Assembly: GCA_050084985.1 (NCBI GenBank) | Contig: JBITNC010000001.1 | Coordinates: forward strand, 158,162,001 to 158,226,000 | Direction: 5' to 3' | DNA length: 64,000 nt | From: Nageia nagi | Lineage: Eukaryota > Pinophyta | In this document: positions 46,814 to 57,814 of the stretch, piece by piece | Numbering within the stretch: the first letter of the stretch is position 1 | How the letters are laid out: the number at the start of each line of letters is the position of its first letter | Translations under genes and position numbers: made by a program | Notes under the pieces: generated by a model | Database searches by the model: none | What the model saw: the letters and a program-made list of their open reading frames with translations, nothing else | What the model was told of the DNA's origin: nothing

Positions 46814-47700
46814 TTCACTTCTATTTCTTGCATATCAATCCATAAGTTATGCAAGTGACTTACACCAAATAATCATATCAACCAATGAATGATTTGCATA
46901 TAATTTTCTTTCTAGGAATATTTTTTCCTTTTGTTCCTTTTTGGTATCTATTTGCACTACACTTTGGACATGTACTCAATTTTTCATATGGTCCTCTATA
47001 CAATATGCAATCATTAATACAAGCATGATATGTATCATACTCTAACCTTATATCCATCAAAATTGCATGTGCCTTTCTGCACAAAAAAGGGATGACATTG
47101 TCACCTTGAAGTAGCTTTTCATTTAGTAACTTGTAGTACAACATAAAGCAATAAATTTATTATATTAAATATTAAAAAATACAAAACATTTAATATATAA
47201 ATTTGTAAAATATTTAATATTGAAAAACAAAAAAATTTACATACTTTATAATAGTAGTGAAACATGTATTTGACCATCCATATTTGGTTTTTGAATGCAT
47301 CAAAAGCAGGATCATCGATAACTTGGATAAGCGTGCTCCTTCATATAATTTGGTTTTCATAGCACTATATAAGTTACCATTTTCTAAATCACCATTCCTT
47401 ACATAATCATGTGTATGAGAAGAGGCATAAATGTATACATCATCCTATCTATTTGCATAGCTTGATTCAATATAATCATTCATCGCAATATCATGATCCA
47501 CATGAACATCATCATTATTCTCTACTTCATTATTATTAGTATCTGAATCCATGTCCTAATTAAATGCAAGATTTAGTATAACATTTGATTCTATCAGCCA
47601 ATGTTCATATTCTTTAGGAGTTAAAAGTGTGCATAGTCATTTCCTTTGAGCCCTACTTGCATTTGTTTGATGCTAACTGGGTACATAAGACCATATGCTA
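46814..47700 (-). pseudogene. CACTA (En/Spm) transposase tnp2, 5' half
   Basis: Minus strand. Exon-like block ~47690-47256 contains TPKEYEHWLIESNV, an acidic stretch (NNNEVENNDDVHVDHD), then TKLYEGARLSKLSMILLLMH and KTKYGWSNTCFTTII. A ~115-bp AT-rich interval with GTATGT donor and ...CAAG acceptor (about 47255-47124) looks like an intron. It continues LLNEKLLQGDNVIPFLCRKA, LEYDTYHACINDCILYRGPY and EKLSTCPKCSANRYQKGT, the conserved tnp2 block (HACPNDCxLYR...CPxC). A truncated start of Transposase_21 runs to the Copia D junction at 46818. Stops are present. Confidence 0.82.
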
Positions 47701-47942
47701 AAGTGGTCTTATCTATTTATTGCATTTTGATGTACCTGTCAAATCAGTTGTTATAGAACTTTAAAAAAAAATATTTTCATTAAAAAGTGAACAAGTGTAT
47801 GGCATTAGTAATAAATGAACAAGTATATTACAATAATAGCTCATCAATAGGTTTTACATAATATTTTTCATTAAATTTTTTTAAAAAATATAACATCTTT
47901 CATTAATAGATGCATCAACAAACATCAATAAGGATTCCATTT

Positions 47943-49030
47943 TTAAATCTTTTTTTGTTTACATTTTAGAGGTTTTCTATCATTGTAAACCACATCTAAT
48001 AGTTTGTCACCATAATTCAAACTTCTAATAGAAACTAAACGTAGATAACTATCTAATTCTTTACTTGTGAAGTCTTCTTGCAACTTTTCAAAATGGTGAA
48101 ATTCATAATTCAAGAGGAATACACTATCGATGGAACTTTTTATATATCTTACAATACTTCCATGCCTCTTTGATTGATCATCAATGTACAAATATTTTGA
48201 AGGCTTGGGGTCTGATTTCCAATTTGCATAAATACTATAACTTTTAATGTTGTCTCCATTCCTTGTTAATATAAGATAATTGTTTCTACTATAAGTTGGC
48301 CCACAAAATAGCATTAATAGATCTTTTAGATTGCCTAAATAAATAAGCACATCATTCAATATGAATAAACCCATGCTAACTCCATGTATATATTTATAAT
48401 CTCATATCATGTATCTATTACCATAATATTTAAATGGTACATAAGCTTTTGGAAATGGTTCATCGATTGGCCATGCATTATATGTATCTTGATATAAATG
48501 TTGGTGTTTAGTAGGAAATGGAGGATCATATAAATTCTTTAATGGTAGATCAAATGATAAAGGCTCATCACCATCATCATTTCTAAATATATTTTATAGT
48601 CATGTTTGATATCTAGTTCTTTTACTTGTTATTCCCTCTTCATTTGATGGATCTACATACTTCACTTTTTGCAATTTGAACTCTTTGTGAAACTTTGTGT
48701 GATATAGTTAATTTTAGTAAAATTTAAAATCAAAATTTAATGTTAATTACCTCATGGTCATTAGCATCATCATCATCATGGTGTTCTTATAACAAACACC
48801 ATATTAATAAGTATAATATTTCACACAATGACATTGTATACCTCATTCTTAATGATGCATAATATAAATACATATATTTGACACTCATTGTTAATGGCAT
48901 ATACCTCTTCCTCTAACTCATCATCATGATTAGGAGAAATATAAGTCCTCCTGAGAGGAGATGGTTCTAGCAGCTCATCCTCATCAGAAGGAATATCAAT
49001 CCTCTTAGGATGAACAACTAATATGAACTT
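47943..49030 (-). pseudogene. Unrecognised ORF upstream of CACTA transposase
   Basis: Minus strand. 47943-48374 is open for 143 codons (MGLFILNDVLIYLGNLKDLL ... KSYSIYANWKSDPKPSKYLY ... LNYEFHHFEKLQEDFTSKEL). The frame continues upstream past a TGA to ~48690 with FHKEFKLQKVKYVDPSN and LPLKNLYDPPFPTKHQHLYQ. Further upstream, an acidic block (HPKRIDIPSDEDELLEPSPL, 48960-49025) ends at a GTATAT donor, and HHDDDDANDHE (48750-48785) ends at GTAATT. This suggests a multi-exon gene on the transposase strand. It may be part of the CACTA element or a neighbouring gene. I do not recognise the family. Confidence 0.45.
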
Positions 49031-49154
49031 ACAATCATCAGAATTTGATATAGTGATATTTAAAAAAAAATCATATATTATTAATCAAATTAAAATTCAT
49101 ATCTTATCTAAATATAAAAAAAATCAAGGGTTTAGATTCAAACATTAAAACTTA

Positions 49155-49265
49155 TTTGTTAGGGATAGGGTTTAGGGTTTTAGGTGTTAGGGTTTATGAT
49201 TCAAAATTTAAAAAGTAGGGTTAAAAATATTGACTTAGGGTTTAGGTTCAAAGGTTTAGGATTTT
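49155..49265. repeat. Telomere-like repeat, G-rich strand on plus
   Basis: Degenerate TTAGGG/TTTAGGG words ('gggatagggtttagggtttt', 'acttagggtttagg'). Confidence 0.75.
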
Positions 49266-49299
49266 GGGTATTAAAAAATAAATAAATAATATAATATAA

Positions 49300-50845
49300 T
49301 ATTAATATTTTTAATATTAATAAAATAAGATATAATAAAATAAAATAAATATAAGAAATAATATTTTTGGTCATCAAGAGTCCTTAGAAGCAAAGATGAA
49401 TGAAAAAAAGACAACTGTAAAGTTTTAATTGAATAAGGTTAACCCTAAATCATAAACCCTAAACTTAAACCCTAACCCCAAAACCTAACCTTAAGGTTGG
49501 TTTCCAAGTGCTTCATCAGATCAAAGAGTTTGAGTTCATCCTTTCTATAGCCATGAATTACATAAAATCCAATAATTGTATTCCATGAAACCCTAACCCT
49601 AACCCTAACCTAAAACCTTAACCCATACCCTAATAATAATAATATTTTTAATAGTAATAAAATAAAATAAATATAAGAAATATTTTCTTAGTCATCAAGA
49701 GTCCTTGGAAATAAAGGTGAATGAAATAAAGATAATTATCAAGTTTTAATTAAATAAGGTGAACCCTAAATAATAACCTCTAAACCTTAACCCTAAGATT
49801 GGTTCCCAAGTGCTTCATCAGATCAAAGAGTTTAAGTGTATCTTTGCTATAGCCATGAATTGTATAAAATCTAATCATTGTATTCCATGAAACCTTGACC
49901 CTAAATCCTTCACCCTTGATCCCACACCCAAATCTAACCCCTTAATACCTTAACTCATACCATAACCCACACCCACATCTTAATCCTAACCCCTTAATAC
50001 CCTAACCTTAACCCACATCGTAATAATTATAATATATTTAATATTAATAAAATAATACATAATAAAATAAAATGAATATAAGGAATATTTTTTTATTATC
50101 AAGAGTCCTTAAGAGCAAAGGTGAATGAAATAAAAATAATTATCAAGTTTCAATTGAAAAAGATGAACCTTAAATTCTAAACCTTAAATCATAACCCCTA
50201 AACCTAACCCTAAACCCTAAGGTTAGTTCCCAAGTGCTTCATCAGATTAAAGACTTAAGTGCACCCTTGCTATAGTCATGAATTACATAAAATCTAATCA
50301 TTTTATTCCATGAAACCCTAACCCTAAAACCCTAACCCACACTCTAACCTTAACACCCTAACCCACACTTTAACCCTAACCCACACTCTAACCCTAACCC
50401 TTCACCCTTGACCCCACATATCCTAACCCATACTCCACATGCACACCCAAACCTTAACCCATTCACCCTTAACCCCACATATCATAACTACACCCCACAT
50501 GCACACCCAAACCCTAACCCCTTAATACCCTAACCCACATCCTAACCCATTCATGCTAACCCATACTCTAATTGGTCCACACCCCAACCCATACCCACAC
50601 CCTAACCCCACACCCTAACACACACCCTAAACTTTAAGCCCATACCCTAACCCACATCCTAACCCTAAGCCCTTCATCCTTAACCCCACATATCTTAACC
50701 CACACCCAGACCATAACCCTAACCCACACCCTAATCGACCCTAACTCATTAATACCCTAACGCTATGCCCTATGCCTTGTACCCTAACCCCTTCACCCTA
50801 ACCCATAACCTAACCCACACCCTAACTCTAACCCCCACCCTTATT
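49300..50845. repeat. Telomere-like composite satellite containing PPR fragments
   Basis: C-rich CCCTAA-type words on plus. At least three composite units: an AT-rich part with 'catcaagagtccttggaa' (49373, 49697, 50098), telomere-like words, then a 70-90-bp fragment 'gttcccaagtgcttcatcag' + 'atcaaagagtttaag...' + 'tatagccatgaatt' (49499, 49802, 50224). The fragment matches the PPR array (e.g. 52443-52510). 50330-50845 is almost pure degenerate CCCTAACC/CACACCCTAA. Confidence 0.85.
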
Positions 50846-51594
50846 ATTAATAATATTAATAATAAAATAAAAATGTATAATTATTATTTTTAATATTTGT
50901 AAAATATGATATAAAAAAATTGAAATAAATTTAATTTACTTACATTTTTAAAGATTAATGAAATAAAATATTATACTTATATTTATAAATGAAATTAATT
51001 ATTATTTCCTAATTAACATGCTCGATGTTATATCTGATGCCTACCCAACACTATACTCAATGCATGAAAATGACTATAGCATCGAATTGATCATTCAAAA
51101 AAAAAATGTTGCCCACCCATTCTATCACTTTTAGTCTACAATATTACAATATGAATTTTATAGGAAGGAGGTGATGAGGGAGAGAGCCATCGATCTAGGG
51201 GCACCATTTTTGAAGGTTTAATCATCTTGGACATACACCCTAGTCTAGCATCATTCAAATTTTTATTTTTATTTTATGGTTTAGGGAGTGAGGAATTTAT
51301 CAAAATTCTACATAGACTTTAGGGTTGTATGGATAAATTTCTAAAAATAAAGCATATAATTTATTGTTTAGATGGATAATACAAATATAAACACATGATA
51401 ATATAATGATTCCAATAACAAAACTCTAGGAATATGGTACTTATAGTCAAATGATTCCTTGGTTCAATTTCTTGCTTCAATTGTAGACTCCCTTGCTTAA
51501 TTTGAATTTGTAATGCTTAGAGGCTCCTTAGCTAGAATTATAAGGGTTTTGGGTTACCCCCTAATGGTCATGCCCTAAAATACTATTCCTTTCT
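50846..51594. other. AT-rich region between satellite and PPR array
   Basis: No coding recognised. A block at 51160-51230 reads moderately GC-rich but matches nothing else in the window. Confidence 0.4.
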
Positions 51595-54420
51595 TTCACA
51601 TTGATCAAGGCACTCACACCCACACCATTCAATGCAAACCCATTTTTAATTACTCTTTTATGCATGTCCATACCATATTCTAAAGCTCTCATGGTGGCAC
51701 ATGCCAAAAGAATGTTGGAAAAGGTTGTAGAGTTAGGCTTTACACCTAATAATTACATCTGCCTAAAATTATTTAGGGCCTTTTCATAAAATCCATCTTT
51801 TACATATCCTTTGATAATTGTAATCCATAAAATTGTATCTGCATCACGCATCTTATCAAACAATTCATGTGCCTTCTCTACACTTCCACATTTTTCATAC
51901 ATGTATATCAAGGCATTCACAAACACAACATTCGATACAAAACCATTTTCAACTATATTTTATGAATTCCCATACCTTCTTCTATAGCTCCCATGGTGGC
52001 ATATGTTAGACGAATGTTGGTAAAGGTTGTAGAGTTGGGTTTAACACCTTATAATTACATATGCCTAAAAGTATCTAGGGCCTTTTCATAAAACCTATCT
52101 TGTGCATATCATGTAATCATTACAGTCCATGAAACTATGTGTGCATCATGCATCTTATCAAACAATTCATGTACCTACACTATGCTTCAATATTTTGTGC
52201 ATATCATTCCATCATTACAGTCCATGAAACTATGTCTGCATCATGCATCTTGGTAATGAATTTCAAAGCTTCCTCAAGATAGCTTACACAACCAAGAAGG
52301 TCAATAATGCATGTGTAATGATTCATCCTAGGAATAATGCAATAAGAGTCACTCATGCTATTTAAGTATTTACAACCCTCATCCACTAGACCTACATGGT
52401 TGCATGCAAGTAGTATGCATACAAAGGTTATGTTGTCAGGGGTGGTACCCAAGTGCTTCAGCAGATCAAATAGCTTAAGGGAATCCTTGTTGAAACCATG
52501 AATTGCATACCCTCCAATGAACAATGTTTGTATCATGCATCTTGTAAAATAATTATTGGGCCTTATGTATTCTTCCACATTTTGCATACATGTCTATCAA
52601 GGCATTCACAACCATAACATTGGATGCAAAACCATTTTCAACTACTCTTACATGGATGTCTACACCTTCCTTTAGAGCTTCCATGGTGGCACATGCTAGA
52701 AGAATGTTGGCAAAGGTTTTAGATTTTGGCTTTACATCTGAAAATTACATTTTCTTAAAAGTGTCTAGATCCTTTTCAGAAAAACCATTATGTGCATATC
52801 CAACAATCATTGCATTCCATGAGACTGCATTTTGATGAGGCAATTTGTCAAAAACTTAAGGGGCCCTTTCAAAGTATCTAATTTATGCATATCCTTCCAT
52901 TACTATAGTTAATGAAACTGTGTCTACATCATGCATTTTGGCAATGAAGATCAAAGCTTCCTCAAGATAGCCTACATGAATAAGAAGGTCAATAATACAT
53001 GTGTAATGATTCATCCTAGGAATAATGCAATAAAAGTCACTCATACTATTTAAGTATTTACAACCCTCATCCACTAGACCTACATGGTTGCATGTGAGTA
53101 AAATACATACAAATGTTATGCTATCAAGGATGATCCCAAAGTGCTTTAGAAGATTAAAGAGCTTAAGGGAATTCTTGCTATAACCATGAATTACATACCC
53201 TTAAAACATTGCAATCTATTAAACTATGTTTGCATCATGCATCTTATAAAATAATTCTCAAGAATTATGTATTCTTCCACATTTTGCATACATGTCTTTC
53301 AAGGCATTCACAATCACAACATCAAATGCAAAACCATTTTCAACTACTTTTTTATGGATGTCCATACCTTCCCTTAAAGATTTCATGGTGGCACATGTTG
53401 GAAGAATGCTGAGAAAGGTTGTAGAGTTTGGCTTTACACCTATTAATTGCATTTGCTTAAAAGTTTCTAAATCCTTTTCAAAAAATCCATTATATACATA
53501 TCTAATGATCATTTCATTCCATGAGATTTCATTTTGATGAGGAAATTTGTCAAATAATTAAGAGGCCCTTTCAAAGTATTTATTTTGTGCATATCTTACT
53601 ATAGTTGTAGTCCATGAAACTATGTTTACATCATGCATCTTGGCAATGAAGTTCAAAACTTCGTTAAGATAGCTTGCATGACTAAAAAGGCCAATAATTC
53701 ATGTGTAATGATTCATCCTAGGAATAATGCAATAAGAGTCACTCATGCTATTTAGATATTTATAACCCTCATCCACTAGACCTACATGGTTGCATGCGAG
53801 TAGAACACATACAAAGGTTATGTCATCAAGGATGATCCCCAAGTGCTTCAGCAAATCAAAGAGCTTAAAGGAATCCTTGTTGTACCCATAAATTACATAC
53901 CCTTCAATAATTGCACTCCACAAAACTATGTTTGTATCATGCATCTTGTAAAATAATTCTCAAGCTTTGTGTATTCTTCCACATTTTACATACATGTCTA
54001 TCAAGGCATTCACTATTGCAACATTGGATGCAAAACCATTTTCAACTACTCTTTGATGGAATTCCATACCTTCCCTTAGAGCTTCCATGGTGGCACATGT
54101 TGGAAGAAGGTTGGAAAAGGTTGTAGATTTTAGCTTTACACCTAATCTGCTTAAAAGTCTATAGATATGTTTTAGAAAATCAATTACATGCATATCTAAT
54201 AATCATTGCATTCCATGAGACTAAATTTTGATGAGACAATTTGTAAAACAATTAAGGGATCCTTTTAAAATATTTATTTTGTGCATATCTTGCAATCAAT
54301 GTAGTCCATGAAACTATGTCTACATCATGCATCTTGGCAATGAAGTTCAAAGCTTCCTTAAGATATCTTGCATGACAAAGAAGGTCAATAATTCATGTGT
54401 AATGATTCATCCTAGGAATA
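51595..54420 (-). pseudogene. PPR pseudogene array, left part
   Basis: Minus-strand PPR (PLS class) sequence. 51595-52200 holds motif pairs with ~303-bp period. From ~52200 a larger unit recurs, marked by 'attcatcctaggaataatg' at 52321, 53008, 53711 and 54405 (spacings 687, 703, 694). Each unit encodes LFDLLKHLG.TPDNITFVC, LLACNHVGLVDEGCKYLNS, MNHYTCIIDLLG, YLEEAL.FI.KMHD, then a PLS triplet with VVENGFA..V.VVNALIDMY and AKCGRIHKA. The first part is the E-type C-terminal region of organelle RNA-processing/editing PPR proteins. Every unit has stops or frameshifts; the longest open stretch is 127 codons (52204-52587). Overlapping plus-strand frames are shadows. Confidence 0.88.
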
Positions 54421-54901
54421 TGAAAAGATTGTAATATAACATAAATAACCCTTAATTACAAAGATCTCATAAAAGCTCAATCTCACATCTAAATTACTCA
54501 AATAAGACAATCTCACAAAGATAACTCAAGATGTAAAGTGGTTCCTCCAACTAGGAGTACATCCACTAACTAGATCTCACTTCATTCATAAACATGAATC
54601 TCTTACAATTATTCTAATCTCTTCTCCTAAACACTATCCTATAGTATAACTTTACTTCACAAATTGGTGTGTGATAATAAAGACAAAGCCTTCTATTTAT
54701 AGGCCAAAATCCCTCTTTGGATCACCCTTTTACCCAATGTACAAAGGCATGACATGCACTCCCTTTTACCCAAGGGGCATGCTCATGACATGGAGTGTAT
54801 GACAAGTTATATTATCATATTCACTTAAATACTTAAGGTATCTAATGATACCCTTAAGTATTAGTGAATTTATAAAGAGGATTAATACAAAACTTTACAA
54901 T
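54421..54901 (-). repeat. 3' LTR of Copia E (inner end truncated)
   Basis: Begins TGAAAAGATTG. Shares 'agctcaatctcacatctaaa' and all later blocks with 57361-57814. The expected ending 'taatgcattatacattccaaca' is absent and RT starts at once. Minus-strand TATA box at 54693-54701. Confidence 0.8.
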
Positions 54902-55500
54902 ATAGATCAGAGTATTTCATCATTATTTTCAGTTATCAAAAAGTCATCCACATAAAGAAGAATCAAGACCACATCTTTTCCCTAATTGAACACATATAGA
55001 TCAGAGTTAAAAAAACACTTGGAGAATCTAATGTCTACAAATAATTCTAAAATCTTTTTATACTAGGTTCTAGGTGCTTGTTTGAGTCCATACAATGACT
55101 TCTTTATCTTACACACAAAAGACTCTTTACCATCCACAATAAACCCTTCTGGTTGATTCATGAAAATGTCCACATCTAAGTCACCATTGAGAAATGCACT
55201 CTTGACATCAAGTTGAAAAACTTTCCATACTTGAGCTACAGAAAGAGCAAGGATAATTTTGATAGTAGGCATCTTTACCATAGGAGCAAAGGTTTCCTCA
55301 TAATTTACATCATATTTCTGAGCAAAACCTTTGGCTGCTAACCATGCCTTGTATTTCTCAAAATCTCCAATTAAATTGAACTTGACCTTGTAGATCCACT
55401 TATTACCAATCACATTCTTCTCATTAGAATAAGAAATCAAGTCCTAAGTTCTATTTTTTATAAGTGCCTCATACTCCACTTTCATGGCTTTCATCCAACA
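54902..55500 (-). pseudogene. Copia E reverse transcriptase (3' end deleted)
   Basis: Minus strand. Open from 55440 to 55063: IGNKWIYKVKFNLIGDFEKY, WLAAKGFAQKYDVNYEETFA and PMVKMPTIKIILALSVAQ, then FQLDVKSAFLNGDLDVDIFM and SLYGLKQAPRT. After a stop the frame continues to LILLYVDDFLITENNDE, with an intact YVDD at 54943-54954. Coding ends abruptly at the LTR junction near 54902. It is the best-preserved RT in the window but lacks the thumb and RNase H. Confidence 0.88.
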
Positions 55501-56537
55501 CTTGTGCATTGAAGCTTCTATGAAGGATGAGGGCTCATGCTTGTTGTTAATCTTAGCAAATAATAATTTTTTCAAGGTCATGCTCCTTATTTCTCTTTAT
55601 ATTGGAGAATTTTCATCTTGATATGACTTATCTACATCAATATCTAACTAGATAAGTACAACTGAAGAGTCCTTTGGATCATCCACATCCTCATTAAAAA
55701 TGGATTCTTCAGGAAGTTCATTGAACTTTACATCCCTTGAAATGAACACTACTTTGTAGGATGGAGAGTAGAGCATGTAGCCTCTATGCTAACTATCATA
55801 ACCCACAAAGATGCATTTTTTAGCCCTTTTATCTAACTTCTTCCTTTTCTCAAAAATAATGTAGGAGAATGCTACACAACTAAACACCCTAAGGTGAGAA
55901 ATGTTAGGTTTTCTTCCTAACCATGTCTCAAAAAGAATTTTACCCTAAAAACTTTTATGGGACACCTATTTAAGGTGTAAATAGCAAATTTCACAACTTC
56001 ACCCTACAAGAAACTAGAAAGATTACCTAGCATGCATCTAACCATTTCCATAATTGTCAAATTTTTCCTTTTGATAACACCATTTTGCTGAAGAGTGTAA
56101 GGAATCATAAATTACCTCTTGATTTCATACTTAGCATAATAGTCATTGAACTCATTGCTATTATATTGTCCCTAATTATTTGATCTCAAAATCTTAATTT
56201 TAAGGTAATTTTGATTCTCAACAAAGGCTTTAAAAACCTTAAAACTCTCAAAGGTTTGATCCTTATGCTCAAGTAGATACCCAAAGGTCTTCCTACTAAA
56301 ATCATCAATGAAGGTCAAGATGTAAGATGCTCCTCCAAGTAACTTAGTCTAAAATGTACCCATCAAATCTGAATGCATAAGTTGAAGAGGTTAAGATACT
56401 CTTGTTGCCTTATCTTTTCAAACTTTTGCTATGCATATTGTTGAGAATGCACTTCTCACATAGACCAATTGAAAGAGAAATTAAAGGCAAAACTTTCACA
56501 ATTTCTTGGTCTTTCATGACTTGAATACTCTTATGGT
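55501..56537 (-). pseudogene. Copia E integrase
   Basis: Minus strand: LIFEKRKKLDKRAKKCIFVG and GYMLYSPSYKVVFISRDVKF (55730-55870), a degraded core with the catalytic region to ~56200, and an N-terminal zinc-binding trace to ~56530. The solo LTR interrupts the pre-integrase region at 56542/57038. Confidence 0.78.
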
Positions 56538-56542
56538 TAAGG

Positions 56543-57037
56543 TGAAGGATTGAACTATAAAGAATGCAATGCTAAACTTCCAAGATCACATGTAAGCTCA
56601 CAAATCACATCTAACAAATTCATAAAGCAATCTCACAAAGATAACATAAGATATAAGTGGTTCCTCCAACTAGAAGTACATCCACTAACTAGATCTCACT
56701 TCTTCACAAATATGAACTCTTATAATCTTTCTAAACTTAACTCCTAAACACTATCCACTAGCATAACTTTACTCCATAAATTTTTGTTTGATTCAAAGAG
56801 GGACCCTTCTAATTATAGGCCAAAGTCCCTCTTTGGATCATCCTTTTACCCAATGTACAAAAGCATGACATGCATATCTTTTTACCCAAGGGACATGCTC
56901 ATGACATGAAGTGTTAGACAAGTTACATTATCATATTCATTTAAATACTTAAGGTATCTAATGATACCCTTAATTATTAGTGAATTTATAAATATATTAA
57001 TACAAACCTTTACAATAATGCATTATACATTCCAACA
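56543..57037 (-). mobile_element. Solo Copia LTR nested in Copia E (495 bp)
   Basis: TGAAGGATTGAAC...CATTCCAACA with a perfect 5-bp target duplication 'taagg' at 56538-56542 and 57038-57042. It belongs to the same family as the LTRs of its host element. The pre-integrase coding continues across it on removal. It is the youngest visible event in this stack. Confidence 0.92.
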
Positions 57038-57042
57038 TAAGG

Positions 57043-57360
57043 TGCCCTAAATGTTGGTGCCAAAGATTACCTCTCGAACACACACTTGTAGCAAGACACA
57101 TCTTTGATAGAACTTGATCCACAATGTAGAGATCATCTTTCACTAATCCTTTAACTATTATGGCAATTCTTTTCTTAATGCACCAAGATTAAGAGTCGAA
57201 CTCAAATGAGTACCCTTTTCTAGCAACTTGGATCATAGAGAGAAGGTTCATCCTAAGCTTAGGAATATAGAGCACATTTTCAAGAACCTTCTCATGAATC
57301 AACACACTTCCAATGCTTTGGAATTCAAGGATAGAGCTATCATCTATCACAACTATATAG
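57043..57360 (-). pseudogene. Copia E protease tail and pre-integrase
   Basis: Minus strand: VLENVLYIPKLRMNLLSMIQ, VARKGYSFEFDS, then WHQHLGHL next to the solo LTR. Matches 62952-63290 in Copia F. Ends at the fusion to the truncated 5' LTR. Confidence 0.8.
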
Positions 57361-57814
57361 GTGAAAGCTCAATCTCACATCTAAATTACTCAAATAAGAC
57401 AATCTCACAAAGATAACTCAAGATGGAAAGTGGTTCCTCCAACTAGAAGTACATCCACTAACTAGATCTCACTTCATTCACAAATATGAATCTCTTACAT
57501 TTCTCCTAATCTCATCTCCTAAACACTATACTATAGCATAACTGTAATTCATAAATTGGTGTATGATAACAAAGAGGAAGCCTTCTATTTATAGGCCAAA
57601 ATCCCTCTTTGTATCACCCTTTTACCCAATGTACAAAGGCATGACATGCACTCCCTTTTACCTAAGGGGCATGCTCATGACATGGAGTGTAAGACAAGTT
57701 ATATTATCATATTCACTTAAATACTTAAGGTATCTAATGATACCCTTAAGTATTAGTGAATTTACAAATATGATTAATATAAACCTTTACAATAATGCAT
57801 TATACATTCCAACA
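57361..57814 (-). repeat. 5' LTR of Copia E (inner end truncated)
   Basis: Ends 'ataatgcattatacattccaaca' on plus. Nearly identical to 54450-54901 over the shared part. Confidence 0.85.

Larger units (their letters stand above)
54421..57814 (-). mobile_element. Copia element E (internally deleted, contains a solo LTR)
   Basis: Inserted in the PPR array between 'gaata' (54416-54420) and 'aaata' (57815-57819), a 5-bp duplication with one mismatch. The PPR text reads on ('ggaataatgcaataagag') when the element is removed. The 3' LTR (54421-~54901) lacks its inner end and is fused directly to RT. The 5' LTR (~57361-57814) lacks its inner end and is fused to protease/pre-integrase sequence. Polypurine tract, 3' region, RNase H, gag, leader and primer-binding site are therefore all missing. 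Confidence 0.88.

Noticed and set aside
49155-50845. A true chromosome end
   Set aside because: Repeats are degenerate, change orientation, contain PPR and AT-rich fragments, and are flanked on both sides by transposons; this is interstitial telomere-like DNA.
52590-54126. Several plus-strand open frames of 60-81 codons
   Set aside because: They are antisense shadows of the minus-strand PPR units and repeat with the same ~690-bp period.
55063-55440. Functional reverse transcriptase gene
   Set aside because: Although 125 codons are open and YVDD is intact, the thumb and RNase H are deleted, stops flank the frame and no complete polyprotein exists.
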